From positions 10,001 through 74,000 of the forward strand of contig JAWQEG010004833.1 in assembly GCA_033782935.1 (NCBI GenBank): a DNA stretch of 64,000 bases, read 5' to 3'. Below are positions 1 to 10,450 of the stretch, piece after piece. The notes under the pieces were generated by a model. The model had not been told where the DNA came from. It did not search any database and saw nothing but the letters and a program-made list of their open reading frames with translations. A program made the position numbers and the translations under genes. Source of the DNA: Petrolisthes cinctipes (lineage: Eukaryota; Arthropoda; Malacostraca; Decapoda; Porcellanidae). Every line of letters starts with the position of its first letter. The stretch's first letter is position 1.

Positions 1-1
1 G

Positions 2-1207
2 TCATCAGAACAGTACAGGTTGGTTCCTAAGTTTGATGAGGACCATGTTGCTGAATTTTTCCAGAGGTTTGAGAAAGTAGCAGAGGGTAGTGGGTGGCCG
101 AAGGAACGATGGTCAACGCTAGCACAGTCAGTATTTTGTGGTAAAGCTTTAAGAGCATTTGATGCTCTCAGTTTTCAGGAATCTTTGGATTATGAAACGT
201 TAAAGTCTGCAGTACTAAGGACGTATGAATTAAGACCAGAAGCTTACAGACAGAAGTACCGTAATAGTAAGAAACGTCCTAATGAGACATGGACTGAATT
301 TATGAAATATCAGAGTGACCTATTTCTAGCATGGATAAGAAGTGAGAGAGTAGAAGGTAATTATTGTAGGTTGGAGGAGTTGGTTAAGTTGGAGCAATTT
401 CTGAGCCAGATGGAGCCAGATTTGCAGATGTTTATAAGTGATAAGAGAGTAAAGACAGCTGAGGAAGCTGCAGTTTATGCTGATGAATACGTTTTAGTCA
501 GGAAGCAGTTTAAAGCCAAAGACAAAGGCCAAAATAGACCCCCTCCAACCACCAATAATAAAACCTATGATAGCGATGTCTCCCCGAATTCTAAAAGCAC
601 TCATGTCACTAGTCCCAGTCCTCCGGGTATCTCACATGCACAAACACCTACACGCACTCCACACAAACCTTGGACACGAACTTTCACAAATACTTATTGC
701 CACAAAACAGGGCATACTGTAGACCGATGTTGGAGAAAGGCAGGAGTTGTTAGGCCAACCAATTTTGTTTCTTGTGACAGGGCTATTGTCACAGTTTCTA
801 AGCCCCGAAAGGATAGTAGGGATAACTCTGTTTTGCCCACTTCTAAAGATAGAGTTCTTTCAGAAGGAGGGAAGGGTGCAGCGGATGCTGTTCCCATGTC
901 TGATGTTACAGGAGCTGTTGTCCAGTCGGTAGCTACGGATGCTGCGGCTGAGGATTGTTATGCTCCGTATCGTTCTGATGGGTTGGTCAAGCTGGGGGAA
1001 TCCCAGCATCCTGTTAAGATACTCCGAGACACTGGTTCTACAATTACTCTGTGGGTAAGACCGAAACATGTTGAGGTGAGGTCCAAGGACTTTGTTTTGC
1101 TCAGGGGAGTAGGAGGCTCCCTGACGGTTCCTTTGGTGGAGTGTAGGGTGAGTTGTAATTTATTTAACGGGACGGCACAGGTTGGATTGGTGGAGTCATT
1201 GCCCTAG
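2..1207 (+). pseudogene. gag: Gag and start of protease, Gmr1-like element
   Basis: The frame is open from base 2, so the true start is upstream. The N-terminal part is an alpha-helical SCAN-like capsid region (KFDEDHVAEFFQRFEKVA is near the beginning), as in Gmr1-like and vertebrate SCAN-related Gags. A C-x4-H-x4-C remnant of a zinc knuckle (YCHKTGHTVDRCW) follows a basic, Ser/Thr/Pro-rich stretch; the first cysteine of a normal CCHC knuckle is not seen. The aspartic protease begins at LRDTGST, with an intact D-T-G. The frame ends at TAG (1205-1207), and the next codons in the same frame continue the protease (DLILGNDL). The TAG is therefore either a mutation or a recoded stop; I favour mutation, because it lies inside the protease fold. 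Confidence 0.85.
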
Positions 1208-3176
1208 TCTAATGTGGATCTAATACTTGGGAATGATTTGGTTAGGGGTGAGGAAGTGAGTGCCCCAGTTATGACCAAGGATCCTGTACCTGCCGAAGTT
1301 GCGGAGGAAGAGGACCAGATGAACTTCCCTGTATGTGCCGTGACCCGATCGATGTCAAGGGTGGAGGAGAGCCGGCGTGTGGAAGCAGCCGAGGCAGTTG
1401 TAACTCCTTCCGACCCACCAGTGGAGGACGTTGATGGTGATGGAGAATCACCGGACGATCCTTCTCTAACTAATCTTTTTTCAGATGCCTCTAGTGAGCA
1501 GCTGTCTCTGGAGTGTGTAGATGTTGATAGATTTAAGGATTTGCAAGGTAGTGACCTAGGTATCCAAGAGTTAAGGAGCCTGGCAGTTGAAAATATGGGG
1601 GAAGAAAAGGGTTCATGTTTATATGAGAAGGATGGAGTTTTGTACAGGAGGTGGAAACCTCCTCATACTAGTGTAGATGAGGGATTGAGGGATGTACACC
1701 AGTTAGTTGTGCCGAGTGTGTGCAGGCAGGAACTAATTAGGCTAGCTCATGATATTCCCTTTGCTGCCCACTTAGGAGTGAGGAAAACCCTTGAACGGCT
1801 TAGGGCAGAATTTTACTCGCCTGCCATGAGGGCTGATGTGTACCAGCATGTGAGGAGTTGTCACACATGCCAGGTTGTGGGACGGCCTAACCAGAAACCA
1901 TCTAAGTCTCCCCTAATTCCCATCCCTGCTATTGGACCACCTTTCTCAAAGTTAATTATAGACATAGTGGGTCCACTTCCTACCACTTCTACCGGATTTC
2001 AATACCTTCTTACTATATTAGACCCTTGTACTAGGTACCCTGAGGCAATTCCCCTCAGAACTATGAATGCTAAGGCTGTTGTGAAAGCATTGTTAGGATT
2101 TTGTACTAAGTTTGGGTTACCTAATGAGATACAGTCTGATAGGGGTTCTAATTTTTTGTCTAACCTGTTCCAGCAGACTTTGGAAGAGTTGGGAGTTAAA
2201 CATGTTAGAAGCAGTGCTTACCATCCAGAGTCCCAGGGTGCCTTGGAGAGATACCACCAGACCCTGAAGAATATGATGCGGAAATACTGCTTGGAACACA
2301 CCAAGGATTGGGACAAGGGTGTTCCTTTCCTACTGTTTGCAATGAGGGAAGTACCGCAGGAGAGCCTGGGTTTCTCTCCGAATGAGCTTGTCTTCGCACA
2401 CCATGTCAGAGGTCCTTTGAGCATCGTCAAGGAGGCATGGAGTAGTGACGTCGACACTAGCAAGAACCTTCTACAATACGTCCTGGAGTTCAAGACCCGT
2501 CTGTGTGACACTAGAGAAGAGGCGAAGAAGAACCTCGAGGAAGCCCAAGGGAAAATGAAACAGTGGTATGATCGGAAGGCCAGATGGAGGGAGTTCCAAG
2601 TTGGTGATGAAGTGTTGGTGCTACTGCCACTTCAAGGTCAACCCCTGGCTGCCAAGTTTCAAGGTCCGTACGTGGTAGAGAAGAGGCTGGGTGAGACTGA
2701 CTATCTTGTGAAGACGCCCGACCGGCGGAGGTCTCATCAGTTGTGCCATGTGAATATGTTAAAGCCGTACTACCGCCCTTTGAAGACTCCAGTGACGACA
2801 CAGCATGTTGTGGCTGTGGCTGTGGAAGAAGATGATGATGATGTGGCAGAGGTTACTTGTGAATTTCAAGAGTGTAATTGGGTGGACAATGAGGAAGCAG
2901 AGACTACTCTACGGGACAAGGTGTCGCATTTACCTCCCGAGCAAGTGGCGCAGCTGTGGAAGTTGATGTCAACCTATGGCAAGGTGTTCGCCAGTGTTCC
3001 TGGGAGGACTGACTGGACTCAACACGACGTGGACGTGGGCGTGGCTACGCCAGTTAAGCTGCCGCCCTACCGAGTTAGTCCACGCCATATTGAAGTGCTG
3101 CGGAAGGAGCTGAAGTATATGTTGGACCACAACTTGATAACACCGTGTGCAAGTGCTTGGAGTTCCCCTGTGACAT
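1208..3176 (+). pseudogene. pol: Protease end, integrase and N-terminal RT of Gmr1-like element
   Basis: The same frame continues after the TAG. DLILGNDL is the C-terminal protease motif. An HHCC zinc-binding domain follows (HDIPFAAHLG, then CHTCQ). The integrase core has D in IIDIVGPLP, D in QSDRGSNF and E in GALERYHQ, all three catalytic residues. A GPY/F-type module (FQGPYVVEKRLG) and HVNMLKPYY close the integrase. Then comes the start of RT (HDVDVGVATPVKLPPYR, HNLITPCASAWSSPV), which stops abruptly. Past about 3176 the frame reads into RNase H sequence in the wrong phase. No ATG is needed, because this part is translated as a polyprotein. Confidence 0.85.
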
Positions 3177-3177
3177 C

Positions 3178-3422
3178 AGGTTATAGAGAAGGAACTCCTA
3201 GCCCTGATCCTCGCCCTGCAACACTTTGCTGTGTATGTACCTGCATTTGGACCAATACTTAGGGTGTACACTGACCACCACCCTCTGAAGTATTTGAACA
3301 GTTTGGGGGCCAAGAACCAAAGGCTTACCCGTTGGAGTTTGTTCCTCCAACAGTATCACCTAGATGTACGTCATATAAGAGGTGTTGATAATGTGATAGC
3401 CGATTGTCTATCTAGAAGTTAA
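3178..3422 (+). pseudogene. RNase H C-terminal remnant of the same element
   Basis: One frame reads IEKELLALILALQHF, then VYTDHHPLKYL, and ends with VDNVIADCLSRS and a stop. These are the last RNase H motifs of a Gypsy pol. The piece is joined directly to the first RT residues, so roughly 300-400 residues of palm, fingers and RNase H are missing compared with the related element at 22027-25257. The junction shows no inserted sequence and looks like a simple deletion. Confidence 0.85.
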
Positions 3423-3501
3423 ATGTTTTATTTTTGATTTTTGCATGTTGTACATAACTTTTGTAAACCCAAGAACGAATTTTCCAGAGGAAAACTCTTT
3501 C

Positions 3502-3514
3502 TTTGGTGGGGGCG
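3502..3514 (+). promoter_or_regulatory. Polypurine tract before 3' LTR
   Basis: A G-rich run (TTTGGTGGGGGCG) sits directly before the TG that begins the LTR, the expected place for the plus-strand primer. Confidence 0.6.
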
Positions 3515-4696
3515 TGTTACGTGTGTCTGAATTATTATTATTGATTTATAAGTGTTGCTATCTATTTTTGACAGTGACTGTGGATGTGGTTGTGAGTGTG
3601 GCGGCAGAGGCCCCCACCCGGATGTGTTGTGTGCGAATTTAATTCACTTATTATTCCATTTTCTTTAAGTGTTGGTGTCGTAAGGTCGGGTATGTCATAA
3701 CCAGCTATGTTCTCTAGATTCGTGCGCTTTCTCTTGCCTTCTCTCGCAAGTGGCGTGATGAGTGTCCGTTTTCATTACTTGGGACTTCCCATAGTTTCTT
3801 GGGAGGGAACATATGAGTATAGTGTGTTTAAGTCTGTGTTACAAACAGGTTTTGGAGACGCTCCTAACTCTGTTGAAACCGGCACGCTCTTCTTTGTCGA
3901 GCCGATGGTATATAAGGGCGAGGCTTAGGCCTTGTTACTTCAGATATCTTTGGGAACTGGGACAGCTAGCTTGTGTTTTGTAAGTCATTGAGTGTGGTGA
4001 GATTCGGGAGGAGACTCGCAGACGTATTTTTTGTTAAGTATAATTGTTTATTTCTACTTTCTTCTCACAGTAACTTAGGGGTCACTCTCATATTACTAAT
4101 ATTACTACTATTACTATTATTACTATATATATATATTTGGGTATTGATATTTTTTTATTATATTATTACATGTGTGTGATGCATTGATGTTTATTTACCA
4201 TATATGCTAGTGAAGTGCCAATATTATTGAGACTAATTCTATGCTTACGTGTGTGCCTAGAGCCTTGTGTATTGAAGTGATGGCACTGTGGTAGTGAGTT
4301 GTGTGGTTATTGTAAGTGTATTATATATTCTGGGAATTCTGTCTCACGTTCTGTCATAGTTGGGAATCCTGATTTCATTTATAATTCTTTCTGTGTTACT
4401 TGTATGTCTTTGTGTTAGTTCATATTGTCATTATATATTATAGAAAGTCAGAGTAGTTTCTCTATCATCTTTTATTCATTATAACCGAATCTGGGTATAT
4501 GTATGGACGGTCTCTTTAGGGTTGAGTTAGCATTCTTTCATACAGGCTGGGTTTGTACTTTTACTTATAATTCATAACTTTAATAGTCAGATACCTGCCA
4601 CCCAGTGCTACTTTATTCTGTTGATAGCTAACTTTGGAGTAAGTCTAGTCTAGTGACTAGTACTGTACTGTATCTCTACCCTCCGTCCGTAACAAT
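3515..4696 (+). repeat. 3' LTR of Gmr1-like element (1182 bp)
   Basis: It begins TGTTACG and ends CGTAACA, a perfect 7-bp terminal inverted repeat with the TG...CA ends usual for LTRs, and follows a polypurine tract. The partner LTR is outside the window. The right flank is a relic of the MITE family found complete at 12636-12847, so the element may have landed in or beside that MITE. Confidence 0.8.
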
Positions 4697-4700
4697 ATGT

Positions 4701-4810
4701 AGGTGGAAATGAAGCGAACCTATACTGCCGACTGTATAGCCACAATCATATATATCCACCGACATTTTCCTTCCATCGTCATAAATATCTTGGTAATAAA
4801 GAACAACAGA
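4701..4810. repeat. Two adjoining MITE relics
   Basis: 4701-4737 matches, in reverse, one end of the TA-flanked MITE seen whole at 12636-12847. It is followed by TA and then 4739-4810, which matches one end of the MITE seen whole at 8067-8279. Both are cut copies. Confidence 0.65.
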
Positions 4811-5690
4811 TGCCTTCAGTGTTACTAATAGGGGTGTACTGCCTGGGGATTTGAATTTACCGCATGACCAAAAATTCCAGTATCAAATGAAACATCATAG
4901 CTTAGTAGTAGTTGTTGTGTTCACTCTGTACAAAAAACACATTACCTTTCCATTTTTCGCCTATGGTACCAGTACACTACTATTATTTTGTCTTAAGTGA
5001 TAAGTATGCATTGTATGTGAATTATAATGACTGATTTCTATAGAGGCTTATTTGATTATTTCATTGTTTACGTGGCATAAGAGTTATTATGTGTTTCTGG
5101 CTAGTTAACTATTTGTCATGCTTATAACATTGTTGCTATCTTATCTCAGGATTATATGGTTATCAATAAGTAGCAGAAGAATGTATATTTTATTTTGTAA
5201 CTAACTGTAAAGGAGGGATTATTTTGGGAATTGATTGCGAGTCTCATTTATTAAAGTAACTGGGATGTCAGTTAGATTATGAGACATTGTGGTAGTACCT
5301 GCCTGCCTGCCTGCCTGCCTCAGTCCCCTTTATTTTTACAACTAGCCAGCAACACATAATATAACTCTCTTATGCCACGTAAACAATGAAATAATCAAAT
5401 AAGCCTCTAAAATCAGTCATTATAATTCACATACAATGCATACTTATCACTTCAAAGACAAAATAATAGCAGTGTACTGGTACCATAGACAAAAGGTAAT
5501 GTGTTTTTTTAATGTACTATTGTCTAGAAGAAAGTAATTACTATAGCATATTTAATTTGTGTAATAAATGTCTTTTATATATTTTGATTTTTCGTTTATT
5601 TTATGGACAGTAGCCAGATGTGAACATATATATCCCTCATATATTACCTGCACTTTCTACTTGCTCAACTGTACATAACACACCCTCTCT
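4811..5690. repeat. Fold-back element with about 170-bp inverted arms
   Basis: The arms at about 4932-5106 and 5341-5510 are near-perfect reverse complements; both contain, on opposite strands, the segment around GGTACCAGTACACT and the segment around TTGTTTACGTGGCATAAGAG. About 235 bp separates them and includes a (TGCC)n run near 5301. No coding potential is seen. The outer parts (4811-4931 and 5511-5690) are AT-rich with nothing recognisable. Confidence 0.7.
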
Positions 5691-5844
5691 CAGTTACTCA
5701 TAGTTTTAGCTGGTAAAATGTGGAGTAGTAAGCAGGGTTGATTATCTTAAAGTGATTGTGATTGGTTGATCTAATATTATCTGCTGTAACATAACCCTGC
5801 TTTCTACTCCAGATTTTACTACCAGCTAAAACTGTGAGTAACTG
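5691..5844. repeat. 154-bp MITE with long inverted repeats
   Basis: The ends CAGTTACTCATAGTTTTAGC and its near reverse complement form arms of about 45 bp around a 60-bp loop. I could not see a convincing target duplication. Confidence 0.65.
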
Positions 5845-5859
5845 AACGAGTGTGTGGTA

Positions 5860-6177
5860 CAGTTGCCAAAAAAGGTTTTGTGACAAATCTTGATGGAACT
5901 TTAACCATAGTAATATCCACAACTATTTGTATGTACTATAAGTATGTGTAACAGAAGGAAATATACATATCCTTCTGTATTTGTATGGACTATAAGCATG
6001 TATAACAGAAGGAAATATACATATCCTTCTGTATTTATATGTACTATAAGTATGTATAACAGAAGGAAATATACATATCCTTCTGTAATACATACTTATA
6101 ATCCCTACAAACAACTATGGACATTAATATATTTAATGTTCTATCAATAGTTGTCGCAATTTCTTTTTTGGCAACTG
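5860..6177. repeat. 318-bp palindromic MITE, TA-flanked, with internal tandem hairpins
   Basis: It begins CAGTTGCCAAAAAA and ends with the reverse complement, with TA on each side (5858-5859 and 6178-6179), as in Tc1/mariner MITEs. The centre holds three units of about 56 bp, each containing the imperfect palindrome CAGAAGGAAATATACATATC / CCTTCTG. Confidence 0.75.
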
Positions 6178-6340
6178 TACCTGTATCATTGACAGACTGT
6201 ACTGTATATACCAGTATTATCAGGGACTTTGTTAATGTTCTGTTGAATATATACAATTCAGTGGTTTATTTTATAAGGTACAGTACTATAGTAAAGAGGT
6301 GCACTACTTGTTTGGTACGGTACTATGTAAAACCTTCAAT

Positions 6341-6934
6341 CCATTGTAGATGTCTGTCCGGGATGCAACACAACACCCCATTCTATTATGGAAGACTGCA
6401 ATACACACACTCACACAACACCCCATTATATTAAACACATTATGGAAGACTATAATACACACAACCACACTCGCCAACAACACAACACAACACCCCATTC
6501 TATTAAACACATTATGGAAGACTGTAATACACACAACCACACCCACCAACAACACCCCATTCTATTAAACACATTATTGAAGACTGCAACACACACAACC
6601 ACACTCACCAACAACACAACACAACACCCCATTCTATTAAACACATATGTTATGGAAGACTGTAATACACACAACCACACTCACCAACAACACAACACAA
6701 CACCCCATTCTATTAAACACATTATGGAAGACTGTAATACACACACCCACACTCACCAACAACACAACACAACATACATTCTATTAAACACATTATTGAA
6801 GACTGTAATACACACAACCACACTCACCAACAACACAACATACACTCTCTGAGGGCACTGTGGGAGAGCCCGGTTCAGGCCATGACCTTCCTCAGGAGCT
6901 CGGGGCTGTTCGGCCAGATAGCTTGAGGAACTTC
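6341..6934 (+). mobile_element. 5'-truncated LINE 3' end with sevenfold expansion of the zinc-knuckle region
   Basis: This is the C-terminal end of the LINE family complete at 17801-35095 (compare 34890-35070). It starts at the codons for VCPGCNT and then carries seven copies of a unit of about 70 bp encoding variants of PHSIKHIMEDCNTHNHTHQQ, the H-x4-C half of the C-terminal CCHC knuckle. Small indels break the frame in places. It ends with the family's usual 3' end (LRALWESPVQAMTFL, then GAGGAACTTCAAC). AACCTTCAAT (6331-6340) and AACCTTTAAT (6935-6944) are a likely target-site duplication, so this is an independent retrotransposition event. Confidence 0.8.
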
Positions 6935-6944
6935 AACCTTTAAT

Positions 6945-7441
6945 CTCGTCTGACTCATAATTTGCAAGTAGGAAAGAGTGTAATATCAGATTTGTAATTA
7001 ATCAGTTATCATAAAAAATTAAACATTACAGGGTCTGGGGGCCTCCGACAGCCAGGGAGATGTGCTTCAGTAACCCAGACATATAGGGACATCTAGACTC
7101 CCTGGTCCAGTAAGCTGTGGTCCCATTTCCCTGGGATGTGCTTTGGTAGTCCATGTATATAGTGACATACAGACATATAGGGACATACAGCCCCTCCTTT
7201 ATTTTAATTTGTTTTTTCACCAGAGTGTACCAGGGGTCTGTGGAGGCCATTCTGTCCTGGGAGAACATCAACAACAACATCATTAAACATTACAAAGTGA
7301 GTATCGGGTAATGAAGTATGAGTACAGACAAAACAAAAAAAGTATTGGAACCACCCTTGTATTGAAATTAACTATAATTCTTGAGAAAACAAAGTTCACT
7401 TCATGTGCTAGTTTATTGAGGCTACTCCATTTCATACATGT
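6945..7441. other. No recognisable gene
   Basis: There is a weak local repeat around 7080-7190 (ACATATAGGGACAT occurs twice). Nothing else can be supported. Confidence 0.4.
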
Positions 7442-7840
7442 TTATTTTTTTTTTTTTTCTATACCTCAACCTCGGGGCTGTAGGGTGTCAATAGCCCGTG
7501 ACTCTTGTGAGGCCCTGAGATTATTGTGTGTCACACCAGATGAAACAGTGGAGCTTTGTGGTGATGTTGTTGGTACCATAACTTCTCTTCTGTTCCACTA
7601 GATGACCCACACCTTATTTATACACGACACTATACAGTTGACAAACACACACACACACACTAGATGATCCACACCTTATTTATACATGTCACTATCAGGA
7701 GATAAGAGGAGTTACACACACACACACACACTAGATGAGACAGTGGAGCTTCGTGGTGGTGATGTTGGTACCGTAGCTTCTCTTCTGTCCCACTAGATGA
7801 CTCACACCTTATTTATACCACGTCACTATGTGTTGTGTGA
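7442..7840 (-). repeat. A-tailed short retroelement (SINE or LINE 3' end) with a local partial duplication
   Basis: On the minus strand this is a unit of about 180 bp ending in a poly-A tract of about 17 (7445-7460 on the plus strand reads as T). A close copy with the same tail is at 48094-48288 inside a CR1-like endonuclease. Part of the unit is repeated at 7735-7830 next to AC microsatellites. I see no clear pol III A or B box, so SINE versus truncated LINE is open. Confidence 0.6.
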
Positions 7841-8066
7841 GGGGTGAGGTATTGCCCAGGTGACTGAAGTTTAACATGTAACAGTGCTGTACTAATATGT
7901 ATATAGTTTTTCAGGATGGATTTTCACACACTACATTGGATTTTCCAAGTTTTAGCAGTTTTGGATAGAGGAGGATAGACTACTACTACTACTACTACTA
8001 CTACCTCCCATGAACTTTACAAGTGTACTGACTACCTCATAATGCAAGAATGGTGAGTGTACTGTA
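7841..8066. other. Non-coding spacer with (TAC)n
   Basis: It contains a (TAC)n run at 7981-8004. Nothing else recognised. Confidence 0.5.
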
Positions 8067-8279
8067 CAGCCACAATCAAATATCCACCGACGCTTTCCTT
8101 CCATCGTACAAATAAATTAGTATCATATCAAAATATAATCATACAACAACCCCTTACGTCAACTCAACCCCCTCAATTATTATTATGAGGTGCTGCAAAA
8201 TCATACACGTGTTGTTCTTTATTACCAAGATATTTATTACGATGGAAGGAAAGTGTTGGTGGATATTTGATTGTGGCCG
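8067..8279. repeat. 213-bp mariner-type MITE
   Basis: The ends are CAGCCACAATCAAATATCC and its reverse complement, giving arms of about 40 bp that run to CCTTCCATCG, with TA on each side (8065-8066, 8280-8281). Other copies: 10130-10414, 36436-36648 and a fragment at 4739-4810. No transposase is inside; a Tc1/mariner/pogo source is inferred from the TA duplication and CAG ends. Confidence 0.85.
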
Positions 8280-8472
8280 TACCAATGAATGCATCTGTTT
8301 AGTAGCACAGGTAGGAGGAATCAGTAGCCTTTCAATTCACCAAGAGACTCTCTCCAGTACTTTTAAAAGAAATTTGAGAGTCCTTACTGGTGCTCTATGA
8401 ATTCTCCAAACTACTCCGGGCAACAGACAGATTCCCTATTAGAAATACTGAAGGGTTCTGTGGCCTGGATTA

Positions 8473-8843
8473 TTTTGGAAGATTTATAGAGCTCCAGTAA
8501 GGGACCATTAATTTTTTTTAAACTACGGGACTCTCCCATTAATTGGATTTAGATACAGTTAACTCTCATTTTACACTTGTATATTGGGTGTGTAATGTAA
8601 TGTGTGTAATGAAACTGTGTATAGAAAACCCTCATTGTACAGTACACTGGTATTATGGGTGTTTAATATAGTGTACAATAAGTGTTTGCAGTACATACAT
8701 TCATTACACACACACTATTTCACATACATCATCCCAGTGTAAAATGAGAATTGACTGTATTTTGGAGCATTCATAGAGCTCCAGTAAGGGCCCTCAAATT
8801 TTTTAAAAACTACGGGACTCTCCCTTTAATTGGATTTAGATAT
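8473..8843. repeat. Duplicated 80-bp unit with a TA-flanked MITE inserted (8556-8757)
   Basis: The two halves, 8473-8555 and 8760-8843, share GAGCTCCAGTAAGG and ACTACGGGACTCTCCC. Between them is a 202-bp MITE with ends CAGTTAACTCTCATTTTACA and reverse complement, TA on each side. The same MITE family is at 47518-47815 and 49873-50247 with different numbers of an internal repeat. Confidence 0.8.
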
Positions 8844-8887
8844 GTGCACTCACTACAAAAGGTTTAACTGTTAAAATCATCACTGCT

Positions 8888-9465
8888 TTACAGGTGAGAG
8901 GAGAACAAAAGAAGAGAGGGCACAACAACGAGAGGAGAAAGAACACACAACCAACGAGAGAAAGAGAGAACACACAACCAACAAAAGAGAGAACACACAA
9001 CCAACGAGAGAAGAGAGAGAGAACACGCACACAACGAGAGAAGAAGAAGAGAGAACACACACAACCAACGAGAGAGCAGAGGGAACAGAGAAGAGAGAGA
9101 ACACACAACCAACGAGAGAAGAGAGAGAGAACACGCACACAACAAACGAGAGAAGAAGAGAGAACACTCAACCAACGAGAGGAGAAGAGAGAACCCACAC
9201 AACGAGAGGAGAAGAGAGAACACACACAACCAATGAGAGAAAAGAGAACACACACACAAGGAGAGGAGAGAGAACACACAACGAGAGAAAAGAGAGAGAG
9301 AACACGCACACAACTAGAGAAGTGAGAACACACACACAACGAGAGGAGAAGAGAGAACACACAACTAACGAGAGAAGAGAACACACACACAACTAACGAG
9401 AGAAGAGAACACACACAACTAACGAGAGAAGAGAACACACACAACAAGAAAAGAGAAAGAGAACA
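8888..9465. repeat. Purine/CA minisatellite
   Basis: An irregular array of AACGAGAGAAGAGAGAGAAC with ACACACAACC pieces. It is almost pure purine plus CA on the plus strand. It keeps several frames open on both strands (up to about 200 codons of Cys/Ser/Leu/Val), which is a composition effect and not a gene. Confidence 0.8.
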
Positions 9466-9597
9466 CCTATAATTATCTATGTTTTATATTTCCACCACCA
9501 GGAAAATATATTAATTATTTTATACCTGTTATGGTGTTGGGTTCAAATATAAATTGTTGATGTTATTATTATACACAGAAATATAATGATAACATCA

Positions 9598-9870
9598 ATG
9601 ATAATTTTATACCTGTGGGGGGGGGGGGTGCAGGCTTGGGGGGGGTGCGGGAATATGGGACAGGCTTGGGGGGGTCGGGGGGGGGGGGGGGTGCGGGAAT
9701 ATGGGACAGGCTTGGGGGGGTGCGGGAATAGGGGACAGGCTTTCTACCCACCCCAAGCCTGTCCCCCTATTCCCGCACCCTCCCCCAGTCCCCCCACAAG
9801 CCTGTCCCCCTACTCCCGCACCTCCCCAGTTCCCCCCACAAGCCTGTCCCCTATTCCCGCACCCCCTTAA
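9598..9870. repeat. G-rich/C-rich inverted repeat block
   Basis: The left half carries units like TGCGGGAATATGGGACAGGC with runs of 7-12 G; the right half carries their reverse complements (GCCTGTCCCCCTATTCCCGC). This predicts a hairpin and possible G-quadruplexes. Related blocks lie in the duplication at 10451-11378. Confidence 0.75.
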
Positions 9871-9905
9871 GGTGGTAATTCTTTTTTGTTACATTGGAGT
9901 GCCAT

Positions 9906-10113
9906 GATTCCTCCAAAGTATGTCAGGAAACAGGACCAGAAGAGCAAAAATAATGGTGTTCTGTTGCTTGGAATAGTTTGGAGGATTCAGTGGTTCCAGA
10001 TTTACCAACACAAAACTTCCCCCTTAAAACTATTCCAAACAAAAACAACAGGACACCATTGTTGTTTTTCTCACTCTTGGCCCTGTTGTTTCCTGGCAGA
10101 CTTTGAAGGAATC
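9906..10113. repeat. 208-bp fold-back MITE
   Basis: The ends GATTCCTCCAAAGT and ACTTTGAAGGAATC are near reverse complements, and the arms of about 85 bp continue inwards with mismatches (CAGGAAACAGGACCAGAAG against its complement). No clear target duplication. Confidence 0.65.
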
Positions 10114-10129
10114 AAGAAGCTCAAATGTA

Positions 10130-10414
10130 CAGCCACAATTAAATATCCACCGACACTTTCCTTCCATCGTAGTAAATATCTTGGTAATAAAGAACAACAT
10201 GTATATAATTTTGCAGCACCTCATAATAATAATAATAATAATAAATATCTTGGTAATAAAGAACAACACGTGTATGACTTTGCAGCACCTCATAATAATA
10301 ATAATTGAGGGGGTTGAGTTGACGTAAGGTGTTGTTGTATGATTATATTTTGATATGATACTGATTTATTTGTACGATGGAAGGAAAGTGTTGGTGGATA
10401 TTTGATTGTGGATG
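10130..10414. repeat. Second mariner-type MITE copy, with internal duplication (285 bp)
   Basis: Same ends as the copy at 8067-8279, flanked by TA (10128-10129, 10415-10416). It is 72 bp longer because AAATATCTTGGTAATAAAGA through the CCTCATAATAATAAT run occurs twice. Confidence 0.8.
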
Positions 10415-10450
10415 TACCAAAATTGTATTATCCCCTGATTGTTGTTGTAA

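Larger units (their letters stand above)
1..4696 (+). mobile_element. Gmr1-like Ty3/Gypsy LTR retrotransposon, 5' end outside window, RT/RNase H deleted
   Basis: Domains in order are Gag, protease, integrase, first part of reverse transcriptase, last part of RNase H, then a 3' LTR. Integrase lying before reverse transcriptase is the Copia-like order known within Ty3/Gypsy from the Gmr1 group. The 5' LTR and the gag start lie left of the window. Most of RT and RNase H is missing at a junction near 3175-3182, and one in-frame TAG interrupts the protease, so this copy is not autonomous. The second Gmr1-like element at 20124-27777 has the same order and serves as an internal reference. Confidence 0.85.

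Noticed and set aside
8836..9447. 203-codon minus-strand and 143-codon plus-strand frames
   Set aside because: Low-complexity Cys/Ser/Leu/Val or Arg/Glu/Thr translation of a purine-CA minisatellite.
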